Shown here: piece by piece, positions 60,861-64,000 of the stretch
Layout: each line of letters begins with the position of its first letter
Position numbering within the stretch: position 1 is the first letter of the stretch
Assembly (NCBI GenBank): GCA_010909165.1
Contig: VJWM01000025.1
Location: forward strand, 2,480,001-2,544,000
Direction of reading: 5' to 3'
From: Anthoceros angustus
Lineage: Eukaryota > Streptophyta > Anthocerotopsida > Anthocerotales > Anthocerotaceae
DNA length: 64,000 bases
Program-made: the position numbers and the translations under genes
The notes under the pieces: model-generated
Database searches by the model: none
What the model saw: the letters and a program-made list of their open reading frames with translations, nothing else
What the model was told of the DNA's origin: nothing

Positions 60861-61480
60861 TAATATACCAGTTAATCAATGTTGGAATGGCCATGGAATG
60901 CAGCAATGAGCTATGTTATCTCTCATATGGTTCCTTCTTGGTCACCTAGCTGGGGAGTTTGAGCCGTGTCTTGTAATTGGAGTCAAAGGACCCCATGGAG
61001 CACATATAACGTAAATGGTAGTCTCAATGAGCTAATTAAGCTCAACAACAAGAAGGCAAGAAGCGGCAGCGGTTACCATGAAGTTGTTGGCGTCAACCTT
61101 AATGAGCTAATTAAGGCTGGCATGCTGGTTACTATACAAAAGGTCCATGGCAAGGAGACATAGCACCGAGGATGATGCTCGGGGGGCAAAAATACGTGTA
61201 TCCAAGTTGTAGGCCTGCAATATCCATCAAAGCAATGTTGTAATGTGAGTTTCAAACCTGATGACCAGTATCACACTTGTTTTCGCGTCAGTTTCGGAGG
61301 GCAATTATTTGTCCTAGGGCCTTGGGACCTTCATTTTTATCAATGTTCATTCTAGGTTTTCCATAGTCCAAGGAATATTTTGCTATATATGCTTGGAGGA
61401 GCCATCAATCATATTTATTAGTAGGCAAGCTTAAGGCTTTGAGCACCTACCGTTGATATAGTGGAGGCTTGGACGTTTTT
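60861..61480. other. Spacer, no confident gene
   Basis: Contains two copies of AATGAGCTAATTAAG (61027 and 61102), each reading LNELIK in one plus-strand frame. The frame at 60966-61163 is short and unrecognised. Confidence 0.45.
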
Positions 61481-62323
61481 ATGGCTGGAATACGGAGAGG
61501 GGATGCATCAACAGTTGGAGGGGGCTCAGTGATGGCTTCTGGCACATTGGAGGAACCTAACCCCTCTAACTCCAATTGGTATTTTGCAAGGGAGGAGATC
61601 GAGCGCCATTCTCCCTCCCGGAAGGACAACATTGACCTAAAGACAGAGACCTATTTGCGCAAGTCCTACTGCGCCTTTTTGCATGATCTTGGCATGTGCA
61701 TGAAAGTGCCCCAAAACACTATTGCAACAGCGATAGTTTTCTGTCACCGCTTTTTTCTTCGGCAATCACATTGCAAGAATGATAGAATTATGATTGCTAC
61801 TATCTGCATGTTTTTGGCTGGCAAAGTTGAAGATACCCCGCGTAGGCTTGTTGATGTTATTCTTATGAGTTATGAGATACGGTTCAAGAATGATTCAGCA
61901 GCTATCCAGCGGATGAAGTCGAAGCGCCAGGAGGTGATTGAGGAGCATAAGGAGCTTGTGCTTTTTGGTGAGCACCTTGTATTAACAACTCTGGATTTTG
62001 ACCTCAATATTCATCATCCATATAAGCCAATTGTGGTTGCAATTAAGAAGTTGAAAGTGGCAAATAATATTGCTCTTGGGTTAGCTCAAGTGGCCTGGAA
62101 CTTCGTTACTGATGCGCTGTACACGTCACTTTGCTTGCAATTCAAACCTCATCACATTGCAGCTGGGACAATCTTCCTTGCAGCAAAGTTCCTCAAGGTT
62201 AATCTGCCCTTTGATGGTGATCAAAAGATGTGGTGGCAGGAGTTTGAGGTCACTTCACGACAGTTGCAGGAAGTGAGTAATCAAATTATGGAACTCTACG
62301 AAGAAACGAAGCCGCTGGCATAG
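61481..62323 (+). CDS. Cyclin T-like, intronless (probable retrocopy)
   Basis: Cyclin T partners CDK9-type kinases (P-TEFb) that phosphorylate RNA polymerase II. This uninterrupted 280-aa frame contains both cyclin boxes: [63 protein letters not shown], then [40 protein letters not shown] and [18 protein letters not shown]. Plant cyclin T genes have introns and a long C-terminal tail. Here there are no introns, and the protein stops right after the second box ([10 protein letters not shown]). The reading frame is clean, so the copy is young or under selection. No poly(A) tract remains downstream. The start is the first ATG, at 61481; the next Met in frame is at 61532. Confidence 0.88.
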   Translation: MAGIRRGDASTVGGGSVMASGTLEEPNPSNSNWYFAREEIERHSPSRKDNIDLKTETYLRKSYCAFLHDLGMCMKVPQNTIATAIVFCHRFFLRQSHCKNDRIMIATICMFLAGKVEDTPRRLVDVILMSYEIRFKNDSAAIQRMKSKRQEVIEEHKELVLFGEHLVLTTLDFDLNIHHPYKPIVVAIKKLKVANNIALGLAQVAWNFVTDALYTSLCLQFKPHHIAAGTIFLAAKFLKVNLPFDGDQKMWWQEFEVTSRQLQEVSNQIMELYEETKPLA

Positions 62324-62404
62324 TTGGCCCTAGTGCTGGTCCAAAGAGCACTTGATCCTGGACTTTCAACTTCCCTTTCTAGTTATGCAACCTCAAGTAT
62401 AAAT

Positions 62405-62500
62405 GCTGAACAACATAGCTGGTGGCCATCGAACAAACAAAGATAAAATCAAACCCCAATATCCATCTCTGGAAGTAGTTTAGAATGGTGCCACTGATAA
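62405..62500 (+). pseudogene. eIF5A-like C-terminal fragment
   Basis: GCTGGTGGCCATCGAACAAA, then AAAGATAAAATCAAACCCCA and CATCTCTGGAAGTAGTTT, match in order the end of the array frame (GGTGGCCACCGGAGAATC, AAATCTTTGGAAGTACTA). It begins about 80 bp after the cyclin T stop. The rest of this copy is missing. Confidence 0.65.
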
Positions 62501-62606
62501 TAGTTGCATTTTTCACATAGGATAAGTAGATTGTAACTTTTATTACCCCAAATTAAGAAGCCCAGCTTCCAAAGTTGAAGCAACCGCCGCACCAGCCGTG
62601 GAGGGC

Positions 62607-62819
62607 ACCAGCTGGATGACTTGTCACTATCATAGCATCGTCATCGCCATGTTCATGGCCATCACCTTGTTGCTTGCACATATACGCTCCGCATGAAGGA
62701 GGCCCGCCATCCCGCCAATTTGTATTCCTTCTAATTCACCTGCCAACTACACTTTGTTACCAACCGTACGTGCTCAGGAATTGCGACGACCGGTCGTGGT
62801 AAGAGGTGAAGCAACGGAT
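62607..62819 (-). pseudogene. Duplicated 5' end of the ABCG gene
   Basis: Similar to 59608-59842: shared runs include CCATCCCGCCAATTTGTATT and GACCGGTCGTGGTAAGAGGT. The match covers the low-complexity first codons, the start codon position and about 130 bp of upstream sequence. The Asp-Gly/His-Gly coding triplets are shortened. No other part of the ABCG gene follows. Confidence 0.85.
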
Positions 62820-62965
62820 AATGTTACATGGTTGAGGTTTTACTTCCCAAGTACTCAGCGATGTCAACAAATCAAGCATCTCAAGGACCGAAATGGGTTA
62901 CGTTGAGACATGAACACAATGATAAAAACCTAGTTTTTCAGCTTCCTCGTTATGAGAAATGCTGT
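62820..62965 (+). pseudogene. eIF5A-like central fragment
   Basis: Starts abruptly at ATGTTACATGGTTGAGGTTT and runs to CAGCTTCCTCGTTATGAGAA. It equals about 60460-60600 of the intact gene and is closer to it than to the array. It joins the ABCG fragment directly, so 617 bp present at the source locus (59843-60459) are missing here. Confidence 0.85.
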
Positions 62966-62994
62966 TCAAATGGGAGCAACGACACTTAGGGAAC

Positions 62995-63056
62995 CTATCA
63001 TCAACGTCATGATCATTGGGAAGGACTATCATCAACTTCATGATCATTGGGAAGGA
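62995..63056. repeat. 31-bp tandem duplication
   Basis: CTATCATCAACGTCATGATC and CTATCATCAACTTCATGATC, each followed by ATTGGGAAGGA, lie end to end with one mismatch. Confidence 0.92.
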
Positions 63057-63692
63057 CAGATGCCCAAATCTTTTCTTCTAATGGGAAGTTTCTCATATTT
63101 ATAACTCCGTACTTAATAAATTGTTGTGCACTTAAAATAGGAATATTATCTGTGATATATAGGTTTACCTTCCTAGTCTGAGTTATTAATAATACATCTA
63201 CTTCATTATATCCACTTGCGAAAAGTGTTCTTCGCAGAAATATTTGCATTATCTTCACATTAACATTAATTTCTTTCTTGGAAAGAAGTCTTCACATAAT
63301 ACAAATTTTTTTGAGAACTAACCTCATATTTCTTGACAAGTAGAAGTTAGATTTAATTTAAGTATTTAATATTATAAAAATTTTATTAACTAATAAAATC
63401 TTATTAATTTACCCTATTATGTCTGGGAGTATCCTAAGCCTAACAAATAACAAATAACATTTAGCCTTTGGCCTCAACTAGGAAGTAGCAAGGTGCCTAA
63501 CGTTTAATGTAAAATAACATTTCTCGAGATAACTTGTACCGAAAATAGACTGTAACCTTGGTGTGCTATCGTACGTAAGGGGCCACCCCCTTCACCAAGT
63601 AGTTCTTTTAATCGCGATTACTCACCAAGTAGATCATATATCATTTGGCAAGTAAGATTTCAAAAGGTTTTAAAGTAATATTTTTGCCTCAG
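63057..63692. other. AT-rich spacer, no gene seen
   Basis: Low-GC sequence with runs such as TTTAATTTAAGTATTTAATA near 63352. The minus-strand frame at 63013-63258 is short and unrecognised. Confidence 0.5.
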
Positions 63693-64000
63693 CACATCAA
63701 AAGTGGATAGTTGCTGTCGTGCGCTGCAGAGGAGAGGCTGAAGATAAGCTGGCTAAAGATCTGGCCACACGCGGGCCCGCTGGCGGTGATGACTGCCTCT
63801 CTATGTCCTCAAATGCATTCAGGCAGGGCCGGCAATGGATGCCCGCCATGCACACCATCCTTGCCTCCCCACACTCCAGCCTAAATCAAGCCCGTCACAT
63901 AGGCAAGGTAGCACGGCGACCCTTCCGTCACCAACCACAGCGCTCCTGCCCTCCACCAGCCGTGGCAGATGCTCAGCGCGGGGCGACCTGCCGATGCACC
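63693..64000 (+). CDS. Possible exon running off the window, unrecognised
   Basis: After the T-rich acceptor-like TTTTTGCCTCAG at 63681-63692, base composition jumps to GC-rich. One frame (HIKSGW-shifted: codons in phase with 63707) stays open for about 100 codons to the edge, including RCRGEAEDKLAKDLATRG and GRQWMPAMHTILASPHSS. No domain is recognised. It may be a gene that continues to the right, or chance. Confidence 0.25.

Noticed and set aside
61469-61480. Cyclin T start at 61469
   Set aside because: That codon is TTG. The ATG at 61481 is the first Met codon in the frame.

Overview
The window is nuclear DNA of a land plant. The evidence is a thylakoid K+/H+ antiporter (KEA3 type), a plant GT37 fucosyltransferase, a Di19 zinc-finger protein, a plant-type ABCG half-transporter, spliceosomal introns with GT-AG and U12-type ends, and TATA/poly(A) signals. 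Introns are short, mostly 80-130 nt. That, with compact GC-rich genes, fits a bryophyte or lycophyte better than a seed plant. The species cannot be fixed from the sequence, and a hornwort is only a weak guess.

Left gene block (about 0-19 kb, moderate to high GC). The order is: a last exon of an unrecognised gene (72-206), an 18-exon KEA3-like antiporter (1361-5898), an intronless choline-transporter-like protein (6759-8648), Di19 on the minus strand (9658-10877), an intronless fucosyltransferase (12432-14111), the DNA polymerase epsilon B subunit DPB2/POLE2 (14593-17255), and a five-exon minus-strand membrane protein I do not recognise (17591-19113). Three introns here look U12-type: an AT-AC intron in Di19, and one AT-AC plus one GT-AG intron in DPB2.

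Repeat block (about 19.3-50.2 kb, AT-rich). A broken intronless GDSL lipase copy is followed by a 28.6-kb head-to-tail array of about 14.6 units of 1.93-2.01 kb. Each unit has a TATA box, a repeat-rich leader, an intronless reading frame of about 185 codons and a poly(A) signal. The protein resembles eIF5A but has lost most of the hypusine loop. All 15 copies carry frameshifts or stops, concentrated at homopolymers and CG-rich spots. They may be pseudogenes, or long-read errors in a methylated array that was never polished.

Right block (50.2-64 kb). About 5.8 kb of spacer holds minisatellites and no recognisable gene. Then come an eEF1A-lysine-methyltransferase-like gene (55962-57368), a two-exon ABCG half-transporter on the minus strand (57615-59710), and, divergent from it, a single intact eIF5A-like gene (60267-60860) related to the array. 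Next are an intronless cyclin T copy (61481-62323), two eIF5A-like fragments, a duplicated fragment of the ABCG 5' end, and an open frame that may be an exon running off the window.

The genes do not form a pathway. The most unusual item is the eIF5A-like family: one intact singleton, an array of 15 damaged copies and two fragments, all within 42 kb.
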